A stretch of 64,000 bases of DNA from Flavobacteriales bacterium. GTDB lineage: Bacteria > Bacteroidota > Bacteroidia > Flavobacteriales_E > Vicingaceae. The DNA lies in the NCBI GenBank assembly GCA_002401955.1, contig NVUQ01000001.1:124001-188000 (forward strand), given 5' to 3'. The position numbers and the translations under genes are program-made. The notes beneath the pieces are model-generated. The model was not told the origin of the DNA. It did not search any database and saw nothing but the letters and a program-made list of their open reading frames with translations. The first letter of the stretch is position 1, and the number at the start of each line of letters is the position of its first letter. Shown one piece after another: positions 19,312 to 30,376 of this stretch.

Positions 19312-21117
19312 TTAGGCTAGTACTAAATTATCTTTTTTTTTTGCAATAGAAGTTTTAATGTCATTCACTTCTCCTTTAGGAATAGCATCAATCAATTGTT
19401 TAGTATATGCTGTTTTTGGATTAGCATAAATTTCATCGGCTAAGCCAAGTTCAACAATTTTACCTTCCTGCATTACAATCATTCTATCACTCATGAATTT
19501 AACAACAGATAAATCGTGAGAAATAAAAATATAGGTAAAGTTAAATTCTTCTTTTAATTCGTTTAAAAGGTTTAATACTTGTGCTTGTACTGAAACATCT
19601 AATGCAGAAACAGACTCATCACAAATAATAAATTTAGGGTTTAATGCCAATGAACGAGCAATACAAATACGTTGTCTTTGTCCACCAGAAAACTCGTGTG
19701 GATACCTGTAAAAGTGTTGTTCTAATAAGCTAACTCTTTTAAGTAACTCCATTACTTTAGCTTTACGCTCTGTGTCATTGTTAAACACATTATGAACACG
19801 CATTGGCTCCATAATAGCTTCTCCAATTGTGATACGAGGATTAAGTGATGAATAAGGATCTTGAAAAATGATTTGTATTTCTTTACGATACGCTCTCATT
19901 TCTTTTCTGCTTAAATCGGTTAAATCTTTTCCTTCAAAAATAATCTGACCTTTTGTTGGCTCAATTAGTTTTAAGATTGTTCGTCCTAAAGTTGTTTTTC
20001 CACAACCAGATTCTCCAACTAAACCAAGTGTTTCTCCAGGGTAAACATCAAAACTAACTCCATCAACTGCTTTTACATATTCTTTAGCTTTTCCGAATAA
20101 ACCTTTATTTATAGGGAAATGTGTTTTTAAATTATTAATTTTTAAAAGGGGTTCTTGTTGGTATAATATTTCGTGTTTTTTTGCTGTTTCTTCAGGAGTA
20201 ATAACTAAACTATTGGTTACTTCTGTAACCGATTTGTTAGTTTCTCGCATTACACCTTTATCATCAATGGTCATAAAATCAGAAACAGTTGGCAGCCATT
20301 GTAACCTTCTGTTTAATGGAGGTCTACATGCAAGTAAGCCTTTTGTATATGGGTGTTGAGGATTGGTAAAAATATCCATTACATTACCTTGTTCAACAAT
20401 TTTACCTTTGTACATTACAACTACTTTATCGGCTAACTCTGCAATTACACCTAAATCATGGGTAATAAATAGAATTCCCATATCTTGTTCTCGCTGTAAT
20501 TTCAACATCAATTCAAGAATTGTTTTCTGAACTGTTACATCTAGTGCGGTGGTTGGTTCATCGGCAATTAAGATACTAGGGCTGCACGACATTGCCATTG
20601 CAATCATTACTCGTTGCTTTTGACCTCCAGAAATCTGATGAGGATAGGCATCGTATATCGCTCCTGGCCGAGGTAGTTCAACATCATTAAATAATTTAAT
20701 GGTTAAGTTTTTTGCTTCTTTCTTGCTCACGTTTTGATGAAGCATTATGGCTTCAGCAACTTGATCGCCACAGCAGTAAACTGGATTTAAAGAAGTCATA
20801 GGCTCCTGAAATATCATAGCGATATCATTTCCTCTATAACTCCTCATTTCCTTTGTTGTTGCTTTCACCAAATCAACAACACCATCTTTAGAATGAAATA
20901 AGATTTCTCCGTTAGTGATTCTACCTGGAGGATCAGGGATTAAACTCATTATAGATAGCGAGGTAACTGATTTTCCAGAACCAGACTCTCCAACAATTCC
21001 TATGGTTTCTCCTTTTTTAAGAGTGATAGAAATTTCATTGACAGCCTTTATGCTATTTCCCTCAGTATAAAATTCGGTTACTAAGTTTTTTATTTCTAAT
21101 AATGTTCTGTTGCTCAT
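19312..21117 (-). CDS. Peptide-type ABC transporter, two fused ATPase domains
   Basis: Two Walker A (GESGSGKS, GESGCGKT) and two LSGGQ-like signatures (ISGGQKQR, FSGGQRQR); preferred start MSNRTLLEIKN at 21117 rather than 21174. Confidence 0.9.
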   Translation of the reverse strand: MSNRTLLEIKNLVTEFYTEGNSIKAVNEISITLKKGETIGIVGESGSGKSVTSLSIMSLIPDPPGRITNGEILFHSKDGVVDLVKATTKEMRSYRGNDIAMIFQEPMTSLNPVYCCGDQVAEAIMLHQNVSKKEAKNLTIKLFNDVELPRPGAIYDAYPHQISGGQKQRVMIAMAMSCSPSILIADEPTTALDVTVQKTILELMLKLQREQDMGILFITHDLGVIAELADKVVVMYKGKIVEQGNVMDIFTNPQHPYTKGLLACRPPLNRRLQWLPTVSDFMTIDDKGVMRETNKSVTEVTNSLVITPEETAKKHEILYQQEPLLKINNLKTHFPINKGLFGKAKEYVKAVDGVSFDVYPGETLGLVGESGCGKTTLGRTILKLIEPTKGQIIFEGKDLTDLSRKEMRAYRKEIQIIFQDPYSSLNPRITIGEAIMEPMRVHNVFNNDTERKAKVMELLKRVSLLEQHFYRYPHEFSGGQRQRICIARSLALNPKFIICDESVSALDVSVQAQVLNLLNELKEEFNFTYIFISHDLSVVKFMSDRMIVMQEGKIVELGLADEIYANPKTAYTKQLIDAIPKGEVNDIKTSIAKKKDNLVLA

Positions 21118-21251
21118 TCTAAAACTAATCTTGACAGGGGCAATAAAACTACGTTTTCTTAAAAAATAAAACAAGAAATAATGTTAATACCTATAAAAGT
21201 TTAGACTATTTCCAATTTATTGAAGATGAATAGATTCTAAGTGTCTATCAG

Positions 21252-21761
21252 TTAGTAGTCTAAATCTCTAACTAAAATAGTGATAAAACCATAACTTTCA
21301 CTATCGTTAATCATTGATATAGCTACTCGATTGTTCGAATTACTTGAATGTGTATGCCAAGTTATGTAGCCATCATCTTCTGTTTTTCCAACACTGTATT
21401 TTCTATTAAAATGATTAGAGAAATTATTAAAAAGCATTTCAGCATCTTCAATAACATCTAAAAATACAGCAATTTCAATTTCGTATAATTCATTATCTTC
21501 AGAAAAATCATAGGTTGCCGTATAGGTATTTCCCATACTTATTTCATAATCATAATGTAGATAATCAGTCATTTTATCTCTTAAAAACTCCTCATTTTCT
21601 AGATTGTTAACGGTTTCTATATTGGCATCAATTTCAATTCCTCTAAAATGCCCTTGTTCTGATCTTAGTATTTCATCATAAAAAGGACTTTTGTTCTTAC
21701 CACAAGAAAATAAAAGACAAACGAGGAATAATAGAAGTGTGTTTTTTAGAGATATTCTCAT
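21252..21761 (-). CDS. Hypothetical lipoprotein
   Basis: LLFLVCLLFSCGK lipobox. Confidence 0.5.
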   Translation of the reverse strand: MRISLKNTLLLFLVCLLFSCGKNKSPFYDEILRSEQGHFRGIEIDANIETVNNLENEEFLRDKMTDYLHYDYEISMGNTYTATYDFSEDNELYEIEIAVFLDVIEDAEMLFNNFSNHFNRKYSVGKTEDDGYITWHTHSSNSNNRVAISMINDSESYGFITILVRDLDY

Positions 21762-21764
21762 AAA

Positions 21765-22481
21765 TTATAGTGTGATAATGTTTTCTAGTTCAACTAAACT
21801 TTCGTTTCTAAATTTAAGAAATAATTGGGTTAAAGCGATAACATCTTTTTCGCAATAAATAGCAATACGTTTTAAATCTTTGTCCTTCCAATAAACATCA
21901 TTTACCATGCTTCCATCAATATCATCTTTTGGGGTAGGGATGTTAAAAATAGTTGTTAATAAACTTAATGAAGTGTAATGTTTGTAGTCTCCAAACTTCC
22001 ATAATTGCAAGGTGTCTAAATGATTCACTTCCCAAGGTTTTTTACCTGCTAAATCTAAAATTTCAGGAATAGTAATCCCATTGACTAAAGCTCTTCTGGC
22101 AATGTAGGGGAAATCAAATTCCTTACCGTTATGTGCACAAAGTTGTGCATCTCTGTAATTGTAATAACTGTTTAGTAATTCAAAAAAATCAGATAATAAA
22201 ACTTTTTCATGATCATGATAAAAAGATTTTAAACGCAGTGTTTTTACTCCGTTTTCCATTTTAATAAAACCAACAGAAATACAAACAATTTTACCAAATT
22301 CGGCATAAATTCCTGCTCTACCATAAACATCTTCGGCAGTTTCATTTTCTTTTCCTATAAAGTTAGCTTTCCGTTCCCAATGGGTTTTAAAATCTTCAGC
22401 TAATTGAGAAAATTCAGGACTTTGAGCAACTGTTTCTATATCTAGGAAAAGTACTTTTTCTAGGTTAAGTTTTGTGAGCAT
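21765..22481 (-). CDS. Predicted 3'-5' exonuclease, PolB-like/DEDD
   Basis: VLFLDIETVAQSPEF, CAHNGKEFDFPYIARRALVNGI, YCEKDVIALTQLFLK. Confidence 0.8.
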   Translation of the reverse strand: MLTKLNLEKVLFLDIETVAQSPEFSQLAEDFKTHWERKANFIGKENETAEDVYGRAGIYAEFGKIVCISVGFIKMENGVKTLRLKSFYHDHEKVLLSDFFELLNSYYNYRDAQLCAHNGKEFDFPYIARRALVNGITIPEILDLAGKKPWEVNHLDTLQLWKFGDYKHYTSLSLLTTIFNIPTPKDDIDGSMVNDVYWKDKDLKRIAIYCEKDVIALTQLFLKFRNESLVELENIITL

Positions 22482-22570
22482 ATTTTGTATTTAAATTCAG
22501 AAACACAAGTTAGTACTTTTTTAGGAAATGAGAAAGTCTGTTTTTTCGAAAAATTCGTTTACCAACTGTG

Positions 22571-22594
22571 TTAGGAACGTTTCAATGTTCTTTA
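22571..22594. repeat. GGAACGTTTYAATGTT dispersed motif, copy 1
   Basis: ttaGGAACGTTTCAATGTTcttt; compare 51177 and 52231. Confidence 0.45.
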
Positions 22595-22644
22595 CATTAT
22601 AGTGTTAATGAAGTTAGCTGTTTATTAATAAGAAAGTAAAACAC

Positions 22645-23052
22645 TTACTTAATCATTACCCCTTGTTTGTTTAAAACAGGTATGTTAATGAGGTTTTCTT
22701 CTTTAATGGTTTCCGCTAAAAAAATGTATTTTTTATCGAGTATTCTACCATTACTAAAATAGCTGACCCAATATTCGTTATGTAAAACAAATACATTCTC
22801 CATAATAGGTTCTATTATAGCATAATCATTTGATTTTAGGCTACCTATGGCATGGCGTAGTACAGATGTTTTTGTTTCAATACCTTTTAAATCTTTTAAA
22901 TAGCCTTTAGAGGTAACCAAAACTTCATTAATGGTTTCTTTCTTATAGTTGATGATATAGACGTTCCATATGTATTCCTGTAAATCGTTTTTTTCTTTTA
23001 CAACAGCTACAGCTATATCTTTTACAAGAGGAGGGTTAATGTCTTTTTTCAT
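22645..23052 (-). CDS. Conserved-looking hypothetical protein
   Basis: 135-aa ORF immediately downstream of the S41 peptidase on the same strand. Confidence 0.6.
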   Translation of the reverse strand: MKKDINPPLVKDIAVAVVKEKNDLQEYIWNVYIINYKKETINEVLVTSKGYLKDLKGIETKTSVLRHAIGSLKSNDYAIIEPIMENVFVLHNEYWVSYFSNGRILDKKYIFLAETIKEENLINIPVLNKQGVMIK

Positions 23053-23058
23053 GATGAA

Positions 23059-24681
23059 TTATTTAAAAGATTTTACCGCTTTTTGAACCGTTTTATCATA
23101 ATCGTTAATTATGACATAATAACCAAAATCGTTGTAAAGATTACGGCTAATTGCAGCTTTTAAACCTCTAGAAATTAATTCTTTGGATGTGATAATTTCA
23201 GATAGGTTTCTTTCTACTTCGTTTTCTTCGGCATATTTTATAATACTATTAAACAAATCGTTATTTATGTTGAATTTGTTTTTAAAAGCAATGGCATTTT
23301 TATATTTCCCGTTTAATGCTGTACGTTGTTTATCTACATAGTTTAAAGCAAAATTTTGAATAATTCCTCGATATCTTAATTCATATAAATAAGGAGTTCC
23401 GTTAGCAGTATCTAGCGGAATAAAAATGTCTGGCATAATACCACCACCACCATAAACTACTTTGCCTTCGGGAGTATAAAATTTTAATGAATCAGGTAAC
23501 TGAATACTATCAGCAGATAATAACTCTCCATTTTCGTAACGGTTGTAAGCTTCTGCATGGTATTGTTCAATGTTGGTTCCATAATCTTTTTGAATGCATC
23601 TTCCGGTTGGCGTGTAGTATCTGGCAACGGTTAATCTTAACGCGGATCCATCTGGCCACACTACTTGTTCTTGTACTAATCCCTTGCCGAATGAACGCCT
23701 TCCAAGAATGGTTCCTCTATCATTATCTTGAATTGCTCCAGCTAAAATTTCACTAGCCGATGCGGAGTTCTCATTAATTAAAATGGCAATTTCACAGCTT
23801 TCTAAAATCCCACCAGAAGTAGAAAATTCTTTTTCTTTGTTTCGTGTTCTTCCATCAGTGTACACAATCATTTTGTTCTTCACTAAAATTTCATCAGCAA
23901 TTTTGGTTGCAGCGTGTAAAATTCCACCACCATTACTTCTTAAATCGATAATAAGTTTTTCCATGCCTTTTTTCTTGAGGCTTTGAGCTGCCTCAAGAAA
24001 TTCTGAGTAAGTGGTTTTAGAAAAACGAGTAATACGTAAATAACCAATCTTTTCATCAATCATGTATGGAGCATCAATACTAACTATTGGTATTTTATCT
24101 CTAACAATAACAAAATGCTTTTTCTTTTTAGATCCTGCTCTAATAATTTTAACTTCTACTGTAGTTCCTCTAGGGCCTTTTAAAAGTTTAATTACTTTTT
24201 CGTTGGTTATTCCTACACCAGCAACATCTGTAGTATCTACTTTTACAATTCTATCTCCTGCTTTAATGCCAAGTTTATCGGATGGTCCGTTTACTATTGG
24301 TGAGATAATTAAAATGGTATCATCTTTTATTCTAAATTCAACACCAATGCCTTCAAAACTACCCTCTAAAGGATCATTCATTCCGTTAAAATCTTTAGCA
24401 GGAATGTAATAGGAGTGGGGGTCTAATGTGGTAAGCATTGAAGTGATGGAACGTTCTGTTAAGTCTTTTTTGTCTACAGAATCAACATAAGTCTCTTCAA
24501 TAAAATTTAAGATTTCGTTTAATTTAGTAGCAGTATTAAATCGTTGGGTTTGAGAAAAAATTAAATTTTTATCATTAGAGTTGGAAGGAGTTAAAAAAGC
24601 GCCTAAAAATATTCCGAAAACAATGCATGATGCAATGATTAAAGGAAGAAATATGAATATAATGCTTTTGTTTTTACTCAT
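23059..24681 (-). CDS. S41 family C-terminal processing peptidase
   Basis: PDZ domain then LIDLRSNGGG, NENSASASEILAGAIQDNDRGTILGRRSFGKG. Confidence 0.93.
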   Translation of the reverse strand: MSKNKSIIFIFLPLIIASCIVFGIFLGAFLTPSNSNDKNLIFSQTQRFNTATKLNEILNFIEETYVDSVDKKDLTERSITSMLTTLDPHSYYIPAKDFNGMNDPLEGSFEGIGVEFRIKDDTILIISPIVNGPSDKLGIKAGDRIVKVDTTDVAGVGITNEKVIKLLKGPRGTTVEVKIIRAGSKKKKHFVIVRDKIPIVSIDAPYMIDEKIGYLRITRFSKTTYSEFLEAAQSLKKKGMEKLIIDLRSNGGGILHAATKIADEILVKNKMIVYTDGRTRNKEKEFSTSGGILESCEIAILINENSASASEILAGAIQDNDRGTILGRRSFGKGLVQEQVVWPDGSALRLTVARYYTPTGRCIQKDYGTNIEQYHAEAYNRYENGELLSADSIQLPDSLKFYTPEGKVVYGGGGIMPDIFIPLDTANGTPYLYELRYRGIIQNFALNYVDKQRTALNGKYKNAIAFKNKFNINNDLFNSIIKYAEENEVERNLSEIITSKELISRGLKAAISRNLYNDFGYYVIINDYDKTVQKAVKSFK

Positions 24682-25111
24682 CTAAACTTTCTATTTGAGT
24701 GAGCTCAATTTTTGATGTTTTTAAAAAATCTAATCCAGAACTGTCTTTGTAGCCTTTAATATAAACAACGCGTTTAATACCTGCTTGCAATATTAGTTTG
24801 CTACATTCTTTACATGGGGAAAGAGTAATGTAAAGTGTCGCATTATTTGCATTTTGGTTAGATTTTGCAATTTTTGTTAACGCATTTGCTTCAGCATGTA
24901 GAACGTACCAAAGGGTTTCTCCTAGTTCGTTTTCGCAGCAATTATCAAAACCTGTAGGTGTTCCATTGTAACCGTCAGAAATAATCATGTTATCCCTCAC
25001 AATTAATGCTCCAACCTGTTTTCTAGCACAATGGGAAAGTTTAGCCCATTCTAATGCCATTCTTAAATAAGCGCTATCGTAACGGAGTTGTTTTTCTTTA
25101 CTGTATTGCAT
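24674..25111 (-). CDS. dCMP deaminase family protein
   Basis: HAEANAL and SPCKECSKLI zinc motifs; 8-bp overlap with the S41 gene. Confidence 0.9.
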   Translation of the reverse strand: MQYSKEKQLRYDSAYLRMALEWAKLSHCARKQVGALIVRDNMIISDGYNGTPTGFDNCCENELGETLWYVLHAEANALTKIAKSNQNANNATLYITLSPCKECSKLILQAGIKRVVYIKGYKDSSGLDFLKTSKIELTQIESLDE

Positions 25112-25194
25112 TTAAATTTTGAAAAAATCAAAAGTAAGGAAAAGCAGTTTGGTTACAGATTTTTTTAACTGATAGTTTTTAGTTTGAAAACGAG

Positions 25195-26940
25195 CTAAAA
25201 AGAATATGTTAATCCACCTAATACTCCAAAACGTTGAGTTGGGTAATCGTCCCATTTTTTATATGGAGTAGAAGCAATGTTATTGAACTGAATAAAAGCA
25301 GATAATTTTTTAGTGTAGCGGTACTCAAAACTTAAATTAATATCAAAAACACCATCTAATTCTTTTGCATCTTCAACAATTGTAACAGTATTGTTAGTCG
25401 TTATAGTGTTAAGTGTTTTAGCGTATTGTTTGCTAAAATGATAAATATCTGCTCGTACCATAATTTTATCACTCAAATCATAAATACCAGATAACGATAG
25501 TTTAAAATTAGGCTTGTGCCAAGCTTCAATTTCATTTTTAGTACTATAGCTGTAGTAATTTCCACCAAATAATATCTTTATTTTTTCTAGCTTTTGATAA
25601 GTTAATTCTCCTGTTACTTTTGATAAGCTTACGGTGTCATAAACTAATACAAACTTGTTTTCTATAAGGTTGCTAAAGTCTTTTACATAAAGGGGCATCC
25701 CTTGTATCTTTTGTTGACTAAAACTGGTGTTGAATGTTATTTTAGAACTTAAACTTCCTCTAATTCCTCCGTAGATATCATATTTCTGATTACTGTTTTG
25801 TATCACTAATGATTCCGTATTAATAAAAGGGTTTTCATTATAGAAGTCATTTAAATTATTACTAATTAACCCACCTCTAATTCCTACATAAGGAATAACT
25901 ATGTGTTCTACTACATTGTATTTAAACTCTGCTTGTGGGTAAAAATGGAATTTTGTATTAGGATAAGAGTTTAAGTACAAACCAACTCCAACTTGAAATT
26001 GCCATTTATCTGTACTGGTTTTAATATGAGGATTTAGCCCTACCACCATGTTGTTGTCTTGATTTAAAGGGTTTATTAGTTTATTGTAATTCATGTCTAT
26101 ACCAATAGCGTAAAGTTCTTTTTTATGGTATTTACTCAGTTTACCGTTGGCTTCAAAATGGTTTTCAGAAACTTGGTATAGGTCATTAATGTTATGAAAA
26201 TCAATATCAAAATTGTAATCAAATTGGCTGCTATCGGTAAAGTTTCGGGTTAAAGAAAAAGCAGCACTAAGTTTATCGAGCTCTTGTCTAATGGCATCAG
26301 CATTTTCAATAATTGGAGCGTTTTGTTCTGGAAATCCATAATAATGATTTACATTTTTGGTGTAGCCTAACTTACCGTAAGTAGTAAAATCTTTAGAAAA
26401 ATGTTTGCCAAAAACATTTAATTTATTTTCGCTAAAACCACTATAATCAATACTAGAAATACCTTTAGAAGAGAAGTGTTTTCCATAAATTCCGTAAGAC
26501 ATTGTTTTAGATCTTTTGGCATTGTAATAAATTTCAGCCAGTGGAGTAGCGTTGGTTCCGAAACCAACTTTAGCATAACCACGGTAAAGTTTTACCAAAG
26601 GTTCCCCTTTAATTTTTGCAGCTTTAATCGGATCAATTTCAAAACTTACAGGAATTTGTTTGTTTAAAAAACTGTATTTCAATTCTGGAATAAGCTTGTT
26701 GGTATCTTTAATACTGGGATTGCTTTTTATTTTGAAAGCATCAGAAAGTATTGGTTTATATGGGTCAATAGATATTATTTCTGTAGAATCTCTTGATTTA
26801 TTTACTTGAGAAAATCCTGTTGATGAAAATAACAACATCACTAACCCTGTTAGGAAAAGATAGCTTCTTTTCCTTTTGGCTCCGCTCAAGCTACTTTCGC
26901 AATAACGAAGGGCGGTTAATATGTTCTTAGAATTACTCAT
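25195..26940 (-). CDS. Outer-membrane beta-barrel (TonB-receptor-like) protein
   Basis: Signal region, beta-rich body, C-term QRFGVLGGLTYSF; overlaps the upstream TPR gene by 8 bp. Confidence 0.65.
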   Translation of the reverse strand: MSNSKNILTALRYCESSLSGAKRKRSYLFLTGLVMLLFSSTGFSQVNKSRDSTEIISIDPYKPILSDAFKIKSNPSIKDTNKLIPELKYSFLNKQIPVSFEIDPIKAAKIKGEPLVKLYRGYAKVGFGTNATPLAEIYYNAKRSKTMSYGIYGKHFSSKGISSIDYSGFSENKLNVFGKHFSKDFTTYGKLGYTKNVNHYYGFPEQNAPIIENADAIRQELDKLSAAFSLTRNFTDSSQFDYNFDIDFHNINDLYQVSENHFEANGKLSKYHKKELYAIGIDMNYNKLINPLNQDNNMVVGLNPHIKTSTDKWQFQVGVGLYLNSYPNTKFHFYPQAEFKYNVVEHIVIPYVGIRGGLISNNLNDFYNENPFINTESLVIQNSNQKYDIYGGIRGSLSSKITFNTSFSQQKIQGMPLYVKDFSNLIENKFVLVYDTVSLSKVTGELTYQKLEKIKILFGGNYYSYSTKNEIEAWHKPNFKLSLSGIYDLSDKIMVRADIYHFSKQYAKTLNTITTNNTVTIVEDAKELDGVFDINLSFEYRYTKKLSAFIQFNNIASTPYKKWDDYPTQRFGVLGGLTYSF

Positions 26941-29900
26941 CTTCTGACCTTTTTTCTACTTCATCTTTGGTTTCTTCAATTTTAGTATCTAGCTCAGTTT
27001 CTGTTTCTGGAGTTGCTTCAGGGATATCTAGTTTAGGAAGTTTTTCATCAATTATTTCTTCATCTTCATTAAATAATTTTTGGAATTCAGCATCATCAAA
27101 TAATTCTATATCAATTTCTTCTTCAGTTTCAACAACTCTTAAAGCAGCTTCTTCTAGTTCTATTTTTGCTAATTTTTCCTTCGCAGTATTTACTAATTCA
27201 GGAAACTTACTGTTATCAATTACATTGTTTAATGTTAACTTAGCTTGAAACAAATCTTCTTTAGAAACATAATTATCAGCTAATAAAATCAATGATTTTC
27301 CTATCCAATAACCGTAAGAAGGGAATTTCTTAATCAAGCTAATCACCTCTGTTTCGCAATTATCATATTCACTTCTAAGATGTATAATGTAAGCTACATT
27401 GTATTTTGCTTCTGCACCAAAATCATTACTAGAAGAGGCAGCTGTTGCAAATTCTGTTAATGCTAAATTGTAATCATCTTTAGCCATTGCTATTTTACCA
27501 TAAAGTAAATGGGCTTCAGTAATCAAGTTAGCATCATCAGCATCTTTATTAATTACAATTTCACAATATTTAATTGCTGCATCAGCATTATTCAATTGGA
27601 AATTCAATCGCATTTGCTCTACCTGAGCTTTAAATGTATTAGCAGGAATGTCAGCTAAATATTCTAACTTACTGTAGTTATTTAATGCTTCTTCGGTTTT
27701 TCCTAAGTTGTTATTTAGTTCGCCAGCCCTTAATAAGGCAGTTTCTGTAAACTTATTTTTAGGTTGATTAATTATATAATTAAAATCAAGTAGTGCTTCA
27801 TTTTCAAAACCTGATTTATATTCACAATCGGCTTTATAAAAATGAGCGTTTAAGGAGTAAGTTCCGTTTGGGTATTTTTCTAGGTAGTTACTTAATTTTG
27901 TAACCGCTTTAGAACAATTTTCTTTCATATAGCTGTTTTCTGCAACTTCATAATAATCAGCATCCATTATTTGTGCAGATGAATCGGCTCCTCCAATACT
28001 TGCTAGGTAATTCTCGTAATCAGCAAGTTCTCCTTTATCAATGTGTATTTTTTTAATTTGTTTGAGAGCTTCATTTGCTTCATCTGTTTTTGGATAATCG
28101 TTTACCACTTTTTTAAAAGCAACAAGTGCGTTATCGTCTTCTTTACGATTATAGTAAATTAAACCTTCCTTAATTAACGCTTGTTTTAAATAAGGGCTGT
28201 TTGGGTGATCTTGAATTAAAAGCTGAAAATTTGCTAATGCTTTATTATTTTCATTTAAAATTTCTTGTGTTTTTCCTAATTGAAAAATAGCATCATCCAT
28301 TAAATGAGATTTTTCACTTCTGCTAATTAATGTGTTTAACAAGTTTTCTTTGTCTGTATGATTACCTACAACGCCATTGGTAATAGCACTTTGATACAAA
28401 GAGTAATCTACTTTATCTAGGCCTAACATTGCTGCTTTATCATAATATTCAATAGCTGCTTTGTATTTTTTATCAATGTAAAAACAATCACCAATTCTAT
28501 TTAAAGCATCATTTTTAGTTTTGGTGTTTTCTTCTTTCGCATTTTGAACATATTTTCTAAACCACTGGTTGGCACTATTGTATTCTTTTAGTTTAAAGTA
28601 GGCATATCCTAGTCCATAATGTGCTTTGTTTACCTCGTTAGCTGCAATTGCTTCTGGTTCAAAAATGTAGTTTTTAAACTCCCCAATAGCTGGTTGATAT
28701 TGATTTAATCGATAATTTGCTTCTGCCCTCCAATAACTATTTTGAGCTTTTACTTTTTTGTTAATGAGGTATTTATCAGATTTATTAAAGTGAGTAATTG
28801 CATCGGGGTATTTTCTGTTGTTAAACAATTCTACACCTCTGTAATAAGCTATTTTTTGATAAGCTTCCTCTAGTTTTAAATCTAACACCTTAATGTTTTC
28901 TATAGAAGTTAAAGCTGCTTTATAGTTTTTAGTTGTAAAATAAACAGCTATCAAAAACTCATAAGCATTGTTTAGTTTGGTTGAGTTTGGGTAGGTATTT
29001 ATAAATTCTTCAAAAGCTATAATGGCATCATTGTAAGGGTGCAATGAAAGTTCGTAAGAAATTTTAGCAAAACTAAACAAGGCATCTTCTTTTATTTGAG
29101 GATCAAAATTGATGTCTGAAGCAATTCTAAAAGAGTTTTGAGCATATCTTTTTTCTCCAGTTTTTAAGTAACATTCAGCTAAATGATAATGAGCTGCTTG
29201 AGATAGACTATCATTTTTAGCAATAGATTTTTTTAGCCATTTTATAGCTAAACCACAACTATCTACTTTATAATAAGCATAACCTAATTGGTATTTGTCA
29301 GCACGATTTGCAGCATAAGCTTTTTCTTTGTGATAGCGTTTTAAATGGGGTATTGCTTCGTTAAATTTATCAGTATTATAATAAGCTTCACCTAATAATC
29401 GAGCAATTTCGGCAAATCTTTTAGGAATAGCTTTTTCTAATAAAGCTGGAGCATATTCAATTACTTTATCATATTTTTTTTGTAAAAAATAAATTTGAGT
29501 AATGTAATAGGGTACAATAGGTGCAAATTTTTCATTATCGCTTAATGATAAAAAAGTTTGTAATGCCGATTCGTATTTCTTTTGCAGATAAGCAATGTGT
29601 GCATAATAATACCTTGCCGGAGCAGTATATTTAGTATCCGCATCTTTTATTTCATATAAAGATTTAGAGGCTTTATCTAATTCATTTTCTTTGAAATAAC
29701 TATAACCTATTTTAAAGTGATATTCAGCTAATTCATCATCATCTAAATCGTAAATATCTATTTTAGCAAACCAGTCAAGGGCTTCATCGTATTTCTTCTT
29801 TCTAAACTTGTAACGCCCTAAATGATAATAAGCTAATTTAACCTTCGGGCTTTCTGGATAAGCGAAAATGAATTCAATGAGTAAATTTTCTGCATCAATA

Positions 29901-30148
29901 TTAAATAGGTTTAATCCGCAAATGGCATGATAATACTGAGAGTTTACTGCTACTTCTGATTTTTTATCGTCAATTTGTTTTAAAACACTCGCAAACTTCT
30001 CTTGAGCAGCACTAAACTTTTCTTTATCGTAAAGCTCCAATGCTGTATTATAAGAGGCGTTTTGATGTGTGTAAATAGTTGTTTTTTGACCAGACACTAC
30101 AGTATTTGCAGTGCAAAATAAAACAAGTATGATGATTACGTTTTTCAA
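26933..30148 (-). CDS. Large tetratricopeptide-repeat secreted protein
   Basis: Signal peptide and many TPR-like repeats (ALDWFAKI, AIEYYDKAA, ALANFQLLIQDHPNSPY). Confidence 0.8.
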   Translation of the reverse strand: MKNVIIILVLFCTANTVVSGQKTTIYTHQNASYNTALELYDKEKFSAAQEKFASVLKQIDDKKSEVAVNSQYYHAICGLNLFNIDAENLLIEFIFAYPESPKVKLAYYHLGRYKFRKKKYDEALDWFAKIDIYDLDDDELAEYHFKIGYSYFKENELDKASKSLYEIKDADTKYTAPARYYYAHIAYLQKKYESALQTFLSLSDNEKFAPIVPYYITQIYFLQKKYDKVIEYAPALLEKAIPKRFAEIARLLGEAYYNTDKFNEAIPHLKRYHKEKAYAANRADKYQLGYAYYKVDSCGLAIKWLKKSIAKNDSLSQAAHYHLAECYLKTGEKRYAQNSFRIASDINFDPQIKEDALFSFAKISYELSLHPYNDAIIAFEEFINTYPNSTKLNNAYEFLIAVYFTTKNYKAALTSIENIKVLDLKLEEAYQKIAYYRGVELFNNRKYPDAITHFNKSDKYLINKKVKAQNSYWRAEANYRLNQYQPAIGEFKNYIFEPEAIAANEVNKAHYGLGYAYFKLKEYNSANQWFRKYVQNAKEENTKTKNDALNRIGDCFYIDKKYKAAIEYYDKAAMLGLDKVDYSLYQSAITNGVVGNHTDKENLLNTLISRSEKSHLMDDAIFQLGKTQEILNENNKALANFQLLIQDHPNSPYLKQALIKEGLIYYNRKEDDNALVAFKKVVNDYPKTDEANEALKQIKKIHIDKGELADYENYLASIGGADSSAQIMDADYYEVAENSYMKENCSKAVTKLSNYLEKYPNGTYSLNAHFYKADCEYKSGFENEALLDFNYIINQPKNKFTETALLRAGELNNNLGKTEEALNNYSKLEYLADIPANTFKAQVEQMRLNFQLNNADAAIKYCEIVINKDADDANLITEAHLLYGKIAMAKDDYNLALTEFATAASSSNDFGAEAKYNVAYIIHLRSEYDNCETEVISLIKKFPSYGYWIGKSLILLADNYVSKEDLFQAKLTLNNVIDNSKFPELVNTAKEKLAKIELEEAALRVVETEEEIDIELFDDAEFQKLFNEDEEIIDEKLPKLDIPEATPETETELDTKIEETKDEVEKRSEDE

Positions 30149-30376
30149 ATTAAAAGTGTCTTTTCTGACTATTTACAATGGTTAAAATTAGAAATGATAC
30201 AGCGTGGTGGTTTTCTAAATCCCTTTAGTTTTCAACGTGAGAATGTTTACATTATTTCATTTTAAAATACTTGCTATAACCAATTTAGTAGAATTATTAG
30301 ATATATTTGTTAACGCATATTTAATTTATGCTTAGGGATAGATTTTCAGTTAAGTTGAAGATGACAAATTAAAGCT

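Noticed and set aside
23487-24409. Plus-strand ORFs of 89, 67 and 115 aa
   Set aside because: Antisense to the clear S41 peptidase
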